A DNA stretch of 64,000 nt from DASTBU01 sp035711845 (GCA_035711845.1 DASTBU010000157.1:66293-130292), one strand, 5' to 3'. Numbered from the stretch's first letter, positions 15,595-23,624 are shown. Numbers and translations: made by a program. The notes: generated by a model from the sequence alone, not told the origin.

Positions 15595-15933
15595 ATGATT
15601 GAACTGGCCGCCCTGGCGCTGATTGTCGCAGCGCTGGTCGCTGTCGTCGCGGCTGTCTCGGCCGCCGTGTTCATCCTGAAACTTGTTTTCTGGATCGTGT
15701 TCCTGCCGCTGCGGTTGATCGGCTGGATCCTCTTTCTGCCGCTGCTCCTGCTCAAGCTGCTCCTCGGGGGGCTGTTCCTGCTCGTCGCCGCGCCGATCAT
15801 CGCGATCGTCGCCGTGGTGGGTGCAATCGCCGCGATGCTCGTGATCGCGGTTCCGCTGCTGCCGCTGCTGGCGCTCGCGGGTCTCGCCTGGGTCCTCTAT
15901 CAGCTGATTCGAACGCCTGCCACCGCGGCCTGA
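15595..15933 (+). CDS. Very hydrophobic small membrane protein
   Basis: A 112-residue protein made almost wholly of membrane segments: about residues 3-30, 32-66 and 68-105, rich in Leu, Val, Ile and Ala, with few charges (a Lys near 29 and an Arg near 39). No catalytic residues stand out. Similar small proteins of unknown function occur in stress-related loci. It ends the run that starts with the first hsp20, 33 bases after its neighbour, and a hairpin follows. The reading frame is well supported by its composition, but the role is unknown. Confidence 0.65.
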   Translation: MIELAALALIVAALVAVVAAVSAAVFILKLVFWIVFLPLRLIGWILFLPLLLLKLLLGGLFLLVAAPIIAIVAVVGAIAAMLVIAVPLLPLLALAGLAWVLYQLIRTPATAA

Positions 15934-15943
15934 CGGCGGGCTG

Positions 15944-15965
15944 CGCGAGCCGTCCGGCGCTCGCG
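15944..15965 (+). terminator. Hairpin after the hsp20-rpoZ run
   Basis: CGCGAGC (15944-15950) pairs perfectly with GCTCGCG (15959-15965) over an eight-base loop, 11 bases past the stop of the membrane protein. There is no T tract, so its role as a terminator is uncertain. Confidence 0.4.
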
Positions 15966-16042
15966 TCCGTCCAGTTCGGGATCCGATCGGCGACGGGCAA
16001 TTCACGATCTGCGCGTTCGGCCTGCGTGGTACCATCCGCGGC

Positions 16043-16915
16043 ATGCCGATCCGCACTCCAGGTCGTTGCGTGCGCGCGTCCGCGGCCCTGTTCTGTCTCT
16101 TTCTGTCCATCCTCGCACTCGCCGGGAACCGGACCGTCGAATCCACGCAAGCGCCGCGCCCCTATCGCATCCTCCTGACCAACGACGATGGCGTGCGTGC
16201 GCCAGGACTGCTGGCGGTCGCAGAAGCGCTTCGGGGAACGGCGGAGCTGACGATTGCGGCCCCCGCGGAAAACCAGAGCGGCAAGGGGCACTCGATCACC
16301 ACCAGCGATCCGATCTTCATCGACAGTGTCACCCTGCCAGGCGGCATCGCCGCCTTCTCCCTGGTCACCACTCCGGCGAGCTGCGTGAAGGTAGCCCTCG
16401 GCTCCCTGATGCCGGAGAAGCCGGACCTGGTGGTGTCGGGAATCAACCGCGGCTACAACCTCGGCATGGTCACCTACGTGTCCGGCACCGTCGGCGCCGC
16501 GAGGGAGGCCGCGCTGAGGGGCATTCCGGCCGTGGCAGCGTCGTTGGCGGTGGAGGAGACCAACTACAAGGCAGCCGCCGAGCTCGTGCGGCAGGTCGTC
16601 GAGATGGTTCGGAAGCAGGGGCTCGAGCCGGGCAGCTTTCTGAACGTGAATGTGCCCGCGGGAACGGCGGGAGCGATCAAGGGCATTCAGCTCACGCGAC
16701 AGAGCCGGCAGATGGGGGTGGAGCGCTTCGAGGAACAGTCATCCCCGCGCGGCCGGCGGTTCTTCTGGAGCGTCTGGAACGAGCCGACGGCCGACGAGGA
16801 AGGAACCGATGTCTGGGCCGTCGAGCACGGCCACGCCGCCGTGACGCCGCTGCGCGTAGGGGAGTTCGACCCTCGGACGTACGAGGCGTGGCGCGCGAAG
16901 GTCACGGCGAAATAG
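16043..16915 (+). CDS. surE: SurE-type 5'/3'-nucleotidase with signal peptide
   Basis: Removes phosphate from nucleoside monophosphates. The 290-residue protein has the SurE metal site: Asp48 and Asp49 (LLTNDDGV), Ser79 (ENQSGKGHS) and Asn135 (VSGINRG). Most SurE proteins are cytoplasmic and begin right at the strand before the DD motif. Here a basic start (MPIRTPGRCVR) is followed by a hydrophobic stretch (residues 13-27), which reads as a signal peptide, so the enzyme is probably exported. The length without it is normal. It stands alone, converging with gatA over 16 bases. Use in scavenging phosphate from external nucleotides is inference. Confidence 0.9.
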   Translation: MPIRTPGRCVRASAALFCLFLSILALAGNRTVESTQAPRPYRILLTNDDGVRAPGLLAVAEALRGTAELTIAAPAENQSGKGHSITTSDPIFIDSVTLPGGIAAFSLVTTPASCVKVALGSLMPEKPDLVVSGINRGYNLGMVTYVSGTVGAAREAALRGIPAVAASLAVEETNYKAAAELVRQVVEMVRKQGLEPGSFLNVNVPAGTAGAIKGIQLTRQSRQMGVERFEEQSSPRGRRFFWSVWNEPTADEEGTDVWAVEHGHAAVTPLRVGEFDPRTYEAWRAKVTAK

Positions 16916-16931
16916 CGTGCCGTTCCATCGC

Positions 16932-18386
16932 TCAGCACGCAGGCTCGAGCCGCGAGTACCGCGCCATTCGCTCGTAGGCATCCGCCGCCCGCAGTACCGT
17001 CGCCTCGTCCAGCGCGCGACCGATGAGTTGAAGCCCGATCGGCAGCGTCTCCGCGCTCAAGCCGCAGGGAACGGTGATCGAGGGCAGCCCCGCGAGGCTC
17101 GCGCCCACGGTGAAGACATCCGCCAGGTACATCTGCAGTGGATCCGCCACGCGCTCGCCCAGCGGGAAGGCCGGCGTCGGTGAGGTCGGCATCGCAATCA
17201 CGTCGGCCTGCGTGAGCGCGTCCTCGTAGTCCCGTCGAATCAGCGTGCGCACCTGCTGAGCTTTGACGTAGTACGCGTCGTAGTAGCCGGCGCTCAGCAT
17301 GTATGTGCCGAGCATGATGCGGCGTTTCACCTCGGCGCCAAACCCCTCGTCGCGCGTGCGCTCGTACATGCGCGCCAGGCTCTCGGATCGTTCGGCCCTG
17401 AACCCGTAGCGGACACCATCGTAGCGAGCGAGGTTCGAGCTGGCCTCGGCGGTCCCCACCATGTAATACACGGCGACCGCGTGCTGATTGTGGGGCAGCG
17501 TGATCTCCACGAGCGACGCGCCTTCGCGCTCGAGCATCTCGAGGGCATTGTCGAAGGCGGCGGTCACCTGCGGATCGACGCCGTCTGCCAGCAGGGATCG
17601 TGGCACGCCGATTCGCAGCCCCCGGATATCTCCCGTCAGCGCCGCGGCGAAATCGGGCACCTCGGCGAGCGTGCACGTGGCGTCCCGCGGATCGGCGCCG
17701 GCGATGGCCTGCAACGTCGCGGCCGTATCGGCGACGTTGGTGGCGATCGGCCCAATCTGATCGAGCGAGGACGCGAAAGCGATCAGCCCGTAGCGCGAGA
17801 CCCGGCCGTAGGTCGGCTTGAGTCCGACCACCCCGCAGAGAGCCGCCGGCTGGCGGACCGACCCGCCGGTATCCGATCCGAGGGCGAGGGGGACCATCCG
17901 GGCGGCAACCGCCGCTGCCGATCCCCCGCTCGATCCGCCCGGCGTCCTGTCGAGCGACCACGGATTGCGCGTGGGGCCGAATGCGGAGTTCTCCGTGGAG
18001 GATCCCATCGCGAACTCGTCGCAGTTGGTCTTGCCCACCGGCACCGCCCCGGCGGCGACGAGCCGCTCGAGCACGGTGGCGTCGTACGGCGGTTCGTAGT
18101 GCTCGAGGAGGCGGGAGCCGGCCGTCGTGCGGACGCCGGCGGTGCAGATGTTGTCCTTGATCGCGACGGGCACGCCGAGCAGCGGGAGGCGGTCCCAGTC
18201 GGAACGCCGGCGATCGAGGTCGGCGGCACGCTCGAGCGCGGCCGACGCCTCCAGGGTGAGGAAGGCGTGAAGATCGCCGTCGCGCTGCTCGATTCGCGCG
18301 AGCGTCTCGCGGCAAATCTCGACGGCTGAGGTGTGTCCCCCGCGAATGGCCTCGGTAATCTCGCGGATGTTGGTGGGCACACTCAT
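16932..18386 (-). CDS. gatA: Aspartyl/glutamyl-tRNA amidotransferase subunit A
   Basis: Glutaminase subunit of the GatCAB complex, which turns mischarged Glu-tRNA-Gln or Asp-tRNA-Asn into the amidated form. The 484-residue product shows the amidase signature and catalytic triad: Lys77 (VAIKDN), cis-Ser152 (PGGSSGGSAA) and Ser176 (SDTGGSVRQPA). The start at 18386 (MSVPTNIREI) overlaps the gatC stop (TGATG); a longer frame to 18473 lies within gatC. gatB is not in the window. The pair implies that the organism lacks at least one of the glutaminyl- or asparaginyl-tRNA synthetases. Confidence 0.97.
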   Translation of the reverse strand: MSVPTNIREITEAIRGGHTSAVEICRETLARIEQRDGDLHAFLTLEASAALERAADLDRRRSDWDRLPLLGVPVAIKDNICTAGVRTTAGSRLLEHYEPPYDATVLERLVAAGAVPVGKTNCDEFAMGSSTENSAFGPTRNPWSLDRTPGGSSGGSAAAVAARMVPLALGSDTGGSVRQPAALCGVVGLKPTYGRVSRYGLIAFASSLDQIGPIATNVADTAATLQAIAGADPRDATCTLAEVPDFAAALTGDIRGLRIGVPRSLLADGVDPQVTAAFDNALEMLEREGASLVEITLPHNQHAVAVYYMVGTAEASSNLARYDGVRYGFRAERSESLARMYERTRDEGFGAEVKRRIMLGTYMLSAGYYDAYYVKAQQVRTLIRRDYEDALTQADVIAMPTSPTPAFPLGERVADPLQMYLADVFTVGASLAGLPSITVPCGLSAETLPIGLQLIGRALDEATVLRAADAYERMARYSRLEPAC

Positions 18387-18685
18387 CAGCCGAGGACTCG
18401 TGGTACCTTGAAGAGCCCCGTACTTGTGTCCGCATCGGGCGCCGCGGCCAGGGCCGCGTCGCGGGCAAGACATTCGTGCACGACGTCGGCCCGCAGCGGA
18501 GTCGACGCGCCCGTCGGGTGCGATGTCGGTACGATCCCGCGGGTCTCCACCTCCTGCACCTGTCGGGCATAGGCGAGAAACTCGGACAGCTGCCGGGCAA
18601 AGAGCGGCTGCTCGTCGGCCGTCAGGTCGATTCGCGCGAGTTCGGCGACACGTGCCAGATCATCGGACGTGAAGTCGTGAGCCAC
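18386..18685 (-). CDS. gatC: Aspartyl/glutamyl-tRNA amidotransferase subunit C
   Basis: Small belt subunit that holds GatA and GatB together. The product is 99 residues (usual 93-100): DDLARVAELARIDLTADE, the FLAYARQVQEVETRGI helix, PTSHPTG and LRADVVHE, ending with TGLFKVPRVLG, all family features. Its stop codon overlaps the gatA start. It begins about 105 bases from the divergent amrB start; the intervening space shows no clear promoter. Confidence 0.96.
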   Translation of the reverse strand: MAHDFTSDDLARVAELARIDLTADEQPLFARQLSEFLAYARQVQEVETRGIVPTSHPTGASTPLRADVVHECLARDAALAAAPDADTSTGLFKVPRVLG

Positions 18686-18790
18686 CCGGCGATCCTAGCA
18701 GAAGATTCCCGACTGGCTCTTCGGAGCCGCTTCCGCGACAATGGTCCGTACGACGGGCCGCTACCCAGGTGGCAGCCCGAGGAACCAGCA

Positions 18791-19645
18791 ATGACTGTTC
18801 GGCCAGCGGCGGTGGCAGGGACGTGGTACCCGGGGCTCGCCCAGGCATTGACGCGCGACGTGGACGGGTACTTGAATGCCGTCGCGGAAACCTCGATTGG
18901 CCGGGTGACCGCGCTCATCGCCCCGCACGCCGGAATCATGTTCTCGGGACCGGTGGCGGCTTTCGCCTACAAGGCGGCCGCCCGCTCGCGCTACGACGAC
19001 GTCGTGCTCGTGGGACCGTCGCACTTCGTCGGCTTCGAAGGTGTGGCGCTCTACCCCGAGGGCGCGTTCGACTCGCCGCTCGGTCGCGCGCCCATCAACA
19101 GCGTCCTGGCGTCGCGGGTCGCGGCCTCACCGGTGGTCCGCTCCATGCCATCGGCTCACGGTCGGGAGCACTCGCTCGAAATGCAGCTTCCCTTTCTCCG
19201 TCGCCTCCTCTCCGAGGCCAGCATCGTCCCGCTGCTGATGGGGTATCAGACGCGTGAGACGATCCTGGCTCTGGCAGCGGCCCTATCGGAGGCACTGCGC
19301 GGAACTGCCTCGCTCCTGGTTGCGAGCAGCGATCTCTCCCATTATTTCGACGCTCGCACCGCGGCGTCGCTCGATGCCCGTGTCCTGGAGCGCGTGGCCG
19401 CTTTCGATCCCGAAGGCCTGCTGGACGACTTCGAGCGCTACCCGGAGCACGAGCGCGGGCGATATGTTGCGTGCGGCGGCGGACCCATGATTGCCGTGAT
19501 GATGGCCGCCCGCGCCCTGGGCGCCGTCGACGCACGCGTGCTGAAGTACGCGCACTCCGGCGAGGTCTCCGGCGACTACGACGGGGTCGTCGGATACATG
19601 GCGGCGGTCATGGGGGTATTTGGAGGGGAGCGGGCGGGGACTTGA
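18791..19645 (+). CDS. amrB: AmmeMemoRadiSam system protein B (MEMO1 family)
   Basis: A 284-residue MEMO1-like protein, related to class III extradiol dioxygenases. Family segments are VAGTWYPG near the start, APHAGIMFSG, LVGPSHFVGFEG, EHSLEMQLPFL, SSDLSHYFD and YVACGGGP. The histidines in APHAG, PSH and SDLSH correspond to metal-site residues of the dioxygenases. In the AmmeMemoRadiSam system it occurs with an AMMECR1 protein and a radical SAM enzyme; the chemistry is not settled. The AMMECR1 partner is downstream at 19956 but the two are split by a 310-base array; the radical SAM member is not in the window. Confidence 0.92.
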   Translation: MTVRPAAVAGTWYPGLAQALTRDVDGYLNAVAETSIGRVTALIAPHAGIMFSGPVAAFAYKAAARSRYDDVVLVGPSHFVGFEGVALYPEGAFDSPLGRAPINSVLASRVAASPVVRSMPSAHGREHSLEMQLPFLRRLLSEASIVPLLMGYQTRETILALAAALSEALRGTASLLVASSDLSHYFDARTAASLDARVLERVAAFDPEGLLDDFERYPEHERGRYVACGGGPMIAVMMAARALGAVDARVLKYAHSGEVSGDYDGVVGYMAAVMGVFGGERAGT

Positions 19646-19955
19646 CGGGATCTCTTGGCTCCCTTGGTCCCTTGGTCCCTTGGTCCCTGGTTCTGGGTCC
19701 CTGGTCCGGGTCCCCGGTCCTTGGGTCCCTTGGTCCTTGGTCCCCGGTCCGGGTCGCTCCTGGTCCCTGGTCTCAAGCTTCTGAGAGACAGACCCATAAT
19801 CGAGGGACCTGACTGAGGGACCCGGGACCGAGGGACAAAGACCCAGTGACGAGGGACCCAGGGACCTCGACTGAGGGACCCAGGACCGAGGGACTTGGAC
19901 CGAGGGACAAAGGACCCAGGGACCCAGGGACCAGGGACCCCAAGGGCAGGGACCG
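19646..19955. repeat. 310-base GGTCCC/GGGACC palindromic array
   Basis: The whole gap between amrB and amrA is built of variants of the word GGTCCCTGG on the left (about 19652-19771) and its complement (GGGACCCAGGGACC, GAGGGACC) on the right (about 19786-19955), around a centre near 19778 (GTCTC, AAGCTTCT, GAGAGAC). As RNA it could fold into one very long, imperfect hairpin. It starts right at the amrB stop codon and reaches to the amrA start. Open frames across it give Pro-Trp-Ser-Leu low-complexity peptides and are not genes. Confidence 0.93.
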
Positions 19956-20492
19956 ATGTTGACCCAGTATCAGCGGCAGATTCTGCTGACCGTCGCCAGG
20001 AAATCCGTGATCCACCAGGTGCACGGCCGGGAGTTCGAGCTGATCGAGCGCTGCGAGCTGCCTCTGGCATCCGGGGTCTTCGTCACGCTCAAGAGCCGCG
20101 GCGAGTTGCGCGGGTGCCTCGGGACGCTCGACTGTTGCGCGGGGCTCATCAACGAGGTCGCGCGCTGTGCGGCCGATGCGGCCACCCAGGATTCACGCTT
20201 CCCGCCGGTCACGGTGACGGAGCTGGCGGAGGTCGCCATCGAGATCTCCGTCCTCGGTCCGTTCGAGCCGATCGATCCTGCCAGCGACGGCGCGTTCCTG
20301 ATCGGGACGCACGGGTTGATGATCGAGAGGGGACGGCGGCGCGGACTGCTGCTGCCGCAGGTGGCGGTGGAGTGGGAGTGGACCGCCGAGCAGTTTCTTC
20401 GACAGACGTGCTTCAAGGCCGGGTTGTCGGCCGATGCCTGGCGGTCCGGCGCGACCGTCTATCGGTTCCATGCCGAGGTGTTCGGCGACTGA
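19956..20492 (+). CDS. amrA: AmmeMemoRadiSam system protein A (AMMECR1 domain)
   Basis: A 178-residue AMMECR1-domain protein. The core RGELRGCLGTLDCCAG contains the conserved LRGCxG motif, with SRFPPVTVTEL and EISVLGPFEPI typical of the family, and LPQVAVEWEW with the final QTCFKAGL segment. Function is unknown; together with amrB it forms part of the AmmeMemoRadiSam system. The ATG follows the palindromic array directly, so its ribosome site lies inside or beside a sequence that can form a hairpin (the last array word AGGGACCG). It is followed after three bases by nfo. Confidence 0.93.
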   Translation: MLTQYQRQILLTVARKSVIHQVHGREFELIERCELPLASGVFVTLKSRGELRGCLGTLDCCAGLINEVARCAADAATQDSRFPPVTVTELAEVAIEISVLGPFEPIDPASDGAFLIGTHGLMIERGRRRGLLLPQVAVEWEWTAEQFLRQTCFKAGLSADAWRSGATVYRFHAEVFGD

Positions 20493-20495
20493 CCC

Positions 20496-21383
20496 ATGGC
20501 GCGCCTCGGTGCTCATCTCTCAATCGCTGGCGGCCTGCCGCGGGCCGTGGATCGCGCGGCAGCCGCGGGTTGCGAGGCGCTGCAGATTTTCACGAAGTCC
20601 GTCGGCCAGTGGCGGGCGCGGCCGCTGCCGCCCGATGAAGTCGCGCTCTTTCGAGCCAGGGTCCGCCAGCAGGGCCTCCATCCCGTCGTCGCCCACAACA
20701 GCTACCTGATCAACCTGGCCGCCGCGAACCCCATGCTGCGCGAGCAATCGGTCGCTGCGCTGGCCGTGGAACTGGATCGCGCGGAGGCGCTTGGCCTCGA
20801 CGGCCTGGTCATGCATCCCGGCTCCTACACGACCGGCACGGAAGAACAGGGGCTCGAACTGATTGCCGATGGCCTGGCCCGCCTGCTCGCCCAGCGCCCG
20901 CGCGGCCGCACGAGGGTGCTCCTCGAGCACACGGCAGGCCAGGGCACGAATCTCGGGCACCGCTTCGAGCACCTCGCGCACATCATCGACCGTCTGCGCG
21001 GGACGCGCCGCGTCGGAGTATGCCTCGACACCTGCCATCTCCTGACAGCCGGGTACGATATCTGTTCCGCGCGGGGCTACGAGGACACGTTTCGTGAGTT
21101 CGACCGGATCGTGGGGCTCGATCGCCTCCGGGTGTTTCACCTGAACGACTCGAAGAAACCGTGCGGCAGCCGTGTCGATCGTCACGAGCACATCGGCAAG
21201 GGCTGCCTGGGCCTCGAGCCGTTTCGACGACTGCTCAACGATCGCCGCTTCCGGCAGCTTCCGATGCTCCTCGAGACGCCGAAGCTCGATACGCCCGAGA
21301 GCAGGCGCCGCTGCGACGTCGATCCCTGGGACGCCAGGAACCTGCGTATCCTCCGGAAGTTGAGAGGTAGTGTTGGACGATGA
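20496..21383 (+). CDS. nfo: Deoxyribonuclease IV (endonuclease IV)
   Basis: AP endonuclease of the TIM-barrel Nfo family; it cuts DNA at abasic sites using three zinc ions. The 295-residue product starts MARLGAHLSIAGGLP and includes ALQIFTKSV, VVAHNSYLINLA, MHPGSYT, LLEHTAGQGTN, CLDTCHLLTAGYD, FHLNDSKKPCGSRVDRHEHI and LLETPK, covering the known metal-binding His, Glu and Asp positions. The stop codon overlaps the start of the next gene (ATGA). Together with the UdgX-like protein at 39530 it could serve uracil and abasic-site repair, though the genes are far apart. Confidence 0.96.
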   Translation: MARLGAHLSIAGGLPRAVDRAAAAGCEALQIFTKSVGQWRARPLPPDEVALFRARVRQQGLHPVVAHNSYLINLAAANPMLREQSVAALAVELDRAEALGLDGLVMHPGSYTTGTEEQGLELIADGLARLLAQRPRGRTRVLLEHTAGQGTNLGHRFEHLAHIIDRLRGTRRVGVCLDTCHLLTAGYDICSARGYEDTFREFDRIVGLDRLRVFHLNDSKKPCGSRVDRHEHIGKGCLGLEPFRRLLNDRRFRQLPMLLETPKLDTPESRRRCDVDPWDARNLRILRKLRGSVGR

Positions 21384-22267
21384 AACAGAACCTGCGTCGC
21401 GTGCCTGCCGCCATCATCATGTTCGGCGCGCTCCTGGTGCCGCATCCGGCTGACGCCTGGGGCTTCGAAGTACACAGGTTCATCACCTCCCGCGCCATCG
21501 GCGCGCTGCCTGGTGAGATTCGCCCGTTCTTCGAGGAGTTCAGGGCCGAGATTGTCGAGCACTCCATCGACCCCGACCTGTGGCGCACGGCTGGCTTCGT
21601 GGAAGAACCCCCGAGGCATTTCGTCGACATGGATGCGTACGGGCCGTACCCCTTCAGCGCGCTGCCGCGGAATCTCGAGGAAGCGGTCAACCGGTACGGT
21701 CGTGACTTCGTGGAGAGGAACGGCACCCTGCCCTGGAGGACCCAGGAAATTTTCGACAAGCTCGTGGAGGCGTTCGCCCAGACAGGCCCGTACTCACGCG
21801 AGAACATCAAGTTCTTCTCGGCGGTGCTCAGCCACTACGTCGCCGACGGCCATGTGCCGCTCCACGCGGCGCTCAACTACGACGGCCAGTTGACCGGGCA
21901 GTGGGGCATCCACTCGCGGTTCGAGACCGAGCTGTTCGCGCGCTACCAGCGACGGTTGAAGCTCGCGCCGGCGCGTGTGGCTGCCGTGGCCGACGCGCGC
22001 GACTTCATGTTCGAGACGTTGACGGCGAGCTTCCCGCTGGCGCAGTCGGTTCTGCAGGCCGACAGGGACGCCGTCGCGGGGCGCGAGATGTACGACGACG
22101 GATACTTCGGGATGTTCTTCGATCGGACGCGATCGATCCTGGAGCGGCGGCTGTCGGACTCAATCACGTACGTTGCGTCGATGATCGTGAGCGCCTGGGA
22201 CAAGGCCGGGCGTCCGGCGGTGCCGGTCGAGGTGCCCGCCGCGCCCCGAAAAGTCCGTCGTCAATAG
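21380..22267 (+). CDS. Exported S1/P1-nuclease / zinc phospholipase C-like enzyme
   Basis: A 295-residue secreted protein of the S1/P1 nuclease and phospholipase C fold. The signal peptide ends PADA so that the mature protein begins with Trp (residue 27), as in P1 nuclease where the N-terminal Trp binds zinc. Counting from this Trp, His6, Asp40, His54 and the HYVADGHVPLH block (His, Asp at +4, His at +10) match the known ligands; a later WGIHSRFE gives the last His with Glu in the place of Asp. All ligands for a three-zinc site are thus present. Whether it cuts nucleic acid or phospholipid cannot be told. It is coupled to nfo by ATGA and overlaps the 3' end of the opposing mgtC gene by seven bases. 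Confidence 0.85.
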   Translation: MKQNLRRVPAAIIMFGALLVPHPADAWGFEVHRFITSRAIGALPGEIRPFFEEFRAEIVEHSIDPDLWRTAGFVEEPPRHFVDMDAYGPYPFSALPRNLEEAVNRYGRDFVERNGTLPWRTQEIFDKLVEAFAQTGPYSRENIKFFSAVLSHYVADGHVPLHAALNYDGQLTGQWGIHSRFETELFARYQRRLKLAPARVAAVADARDFMFETLTASFPLAQSVLQADRDAVAGREMYDDGYFGMFFDRTRSILERRLSDSITYVASMIVSAWDKAGRPAVPVEVPAAPRKVRRQ

Positions 22268-22746
22268 CTCGGTCCACCGCGGCCCGGTCCATCCGGCTTC
22301 TGCGCGAAGCGGTCTCCGAACCGGCGATCGAGCATGCCCTCGATCGGATGCAGGAGGAGCAGCACTCCCAGCGTGATGCCGGTCGCGATGAACGCCAGGT
22401 GATACTCGCCTCCGCCGGCGGCGACTCCGACCGCGGCGTTCACCCAGATTGTCGCGGCGGTGGTCAGTCCATGGATGCCGCCGTCGGTCCGCATGATGGC
22501 GCCCGCGCCCAGAAAGCCCACCCCCGTCACGATCTGCGCGGCCACACGGCCCGGATCCGCTCCAGCGCTGTCCGCCAGCTCGTACGACATGAGGGTGAAG
22601 AGCGCGGAGCCGATGGCGATCAGGATGTTGGTCCTGAGGCCCGCGCTCTTCTGGCGCAGTTCGCGTTCAACGCCCAGCAGACCACCGAGCAGCGCCGCCA
22701 GAAGCAGCCGTTGTACGAGCTCGGCGTCCGACAGAGGCGGAGTCAC
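22261..22746 (-). CDS. MgtC/SapB family membrane protein
   Basis: A 161-residue protein with four or five membrane segments. The family core is clear: LLLAALLGGLLGVERELRQK, AGLRTNILIAIGSALFTLMS, VAAQIVTGVGFLGAGAIM and GLTTAATIWVNAAVGVA. MgtC proteins help growth in low magnesium and inside macrophages, by effects on ATP synthase and phosphate uptake in Salmonella; the role in free-living bacteria is open. It starts with GTG at 22746 after GAGG; that ribosome site overlaps, on the opposite strand, the sigma-54-like promoter of the small gene at 22801. Confidence 0.92.
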   Translation of the reverse strand: MTPPLSDAELVQRLLLAALLGGLLGVERELRQKSAGLRTNILIAIGSALFTLMSYELADSAGADPGRVAAQIVTGVGFLGAGAIMRTDGGIHGLTTAATIWVNAAVGVAAGGGEYHLAFIATGITLGVLLLLHPIEGMLDRRFGDRFAQKPDGPGRGGPSY

Positions 22747-22762
22747 TGGTACCTCGCTTGCA
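22747..22762 (+). promoter_or_regulatory. Sigma-54-like promoter (TGGTAC-N5-TTGCA)
   Basis: CTGGTACCTCGCTTGCA has GG (22748-22749) and GC (22760-22761) separated by exactly 10 bases, the hallmark of a -24/-12 promoter. It lies 40 bases before the ATG of the 47-residue membrane protein at 22801. Two more such sites precede small stress-type genes in this window. Confidence 0.6.
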
Positions 22763-22800
22763 AGTACACTTCAACCGTAGCCTGACGGAGGAGGTGACGC

Positions 22801-22944
22801 ATGCTCTGGACGATCGTTGTCATCCTACTGGTGCTCTGGCTGCTCGGTTTCGCGATGAATCTCGCGGGCGGACTGATCCACATCCTGCTGGTGATCGCCC
22901 TGGTTGTCATCGTGATGCGGCTGTTGACGGGCCGCCGGGTCTGA
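22801..22944 (+). CDS. lmo0937-family small membrane protein (47 aa)
   Basis: A short gene of 47 residues, MLWTIVVILLVLWLLGFAMN then LAGGLIHILLVIALVVIVMR and LLTGRRV. The pattern of an LWTI...LWLLG segment, GG, and an IHILLVIALV segment with a basic end is the lmo0937 family, found widely in stress-related contexts of bacteria. It would form two short membrane helices. A strong GGAGGAGGTGA ribosome site lies just upstream of the ATG, and a sigma-54-like promoter sits 40 bases upstream. Function is unknown; envelope stress is suggested by the promoter type and the family's usual neighbours. Confidence 0.88.
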   Translation: MLWTIVVILLVLWLLGFAMNLAGGLIHILLVIALVVIVMRLLTGRRV

Positions 22945-22953
22945 GTCCGGGCG

Positions 22954-23532
22954 CTATTTGTCCGCGGGCACCACCCACAGGCGCGTCCTGTCGCGCGGCA
23001 CCTCGATGCCGCTGTGCCGCACGCTTCGTTCGCCACGCCGGACCAGCACGTCGTAGGTTCCGGCGGGTACCACGAAGAGGATGTATCCCTGACCCTGAAT
23101 TGCCCGGGCTGCCTCCTTGCTGCCCGTCTGGAGGGCGACCTCGGGCGTCCCGCCGGGGGTGCCCCGCACCTGCAGCGCGCCGAATCCGGCCTGGAAATTC
23201 AGCACCTCCAGATGGCGGCCACCCTCGTCCGGATACGGCATCACCACCAGTCGATTCGCCCACTGGATGTTGACCACGCTGCCGTCGCGCTCTTCGATCG
23301 CCTGCACGTCGTAGATGCCTTCAGGGACCTCCAGCTCGACACCGGCCTGTCCACCGGCAATGACGGCCACGGGCTTGCCCCGATCTCCCGCGCGATGAAC
23401 GGTGACTCGTGTCGTCGAGGAGACCTCCGCCTGACCATTGAAGACGCGCAGCTCCAGCACGAGCCCGCTTCCAGCCTGCGGACCACCGAGCACGAGTGCC
23501 ACCAGCGCAAGGAAGGGATGGACGCCTGACAT
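22954..23532 (-). CDS. Exported beta-rich protein, unknown
   Basis: A 192-residue protein with an N-terminal signal (MSGVHPFLALVALVLGG) and two similar beta-sandwich-like halves: each contains a pattern ending in a peptide such as VPEGIYDVQAIEERDG (about residues 70-85) and VPAGTYDVLVRRGERS (about 155-170), which resemble carboxypeptidase-regulatory or PEGA-type folds. No catalytic residues are visible. It may be a periplasmic or cell-surface binding module. It is transcribed alone on the minus strand and its stop lies 10 bases from the end of the 47-residue gene. Confidence 0.75.
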   Translation of the reverse strand: MSGVHPFLALVALVLGGPQAGSGLVLELRVFNGQAEVSSTTRVTVHRAGDRGKPVAVIAGGQAGVELEVPEGIYDVQAIEERDGSVVNIQWANRLVVMPYPDEGGRHLEVLNFQAGFGALQVRGTPGGTPEVALQTGSKEAARAIQGQGYILFVVPAGTYDVLVRRGERSVRHSGIEVPRDRTRLWVVPADK

Positions 23533-23624
23533 GCGGGAATCTTAACAGAGCAGCGGCGCCGATCTGCGCTCGAGTGCTGGGCTTTTTCAGGACGGCCGAT
23601 GGGGTCCTGGGCAAGAGAGTCGGG

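Noticed and set aside
19471..20070. Open frames coding Pro-Trp-Ser-Leu-rich peptides
   Set aside because: They arise from the GGTCCC array and lack ribosome sites; the peptides are simple translations of the repeated word.
22743..23036. Minus-strand frame of 97 codons opposite the lmo0937-type gene
   Set aside because: Composition is Arg/Thr/Ser-rich and typical of an antisense shadow; the plus-strand short gene has the strong start signals.
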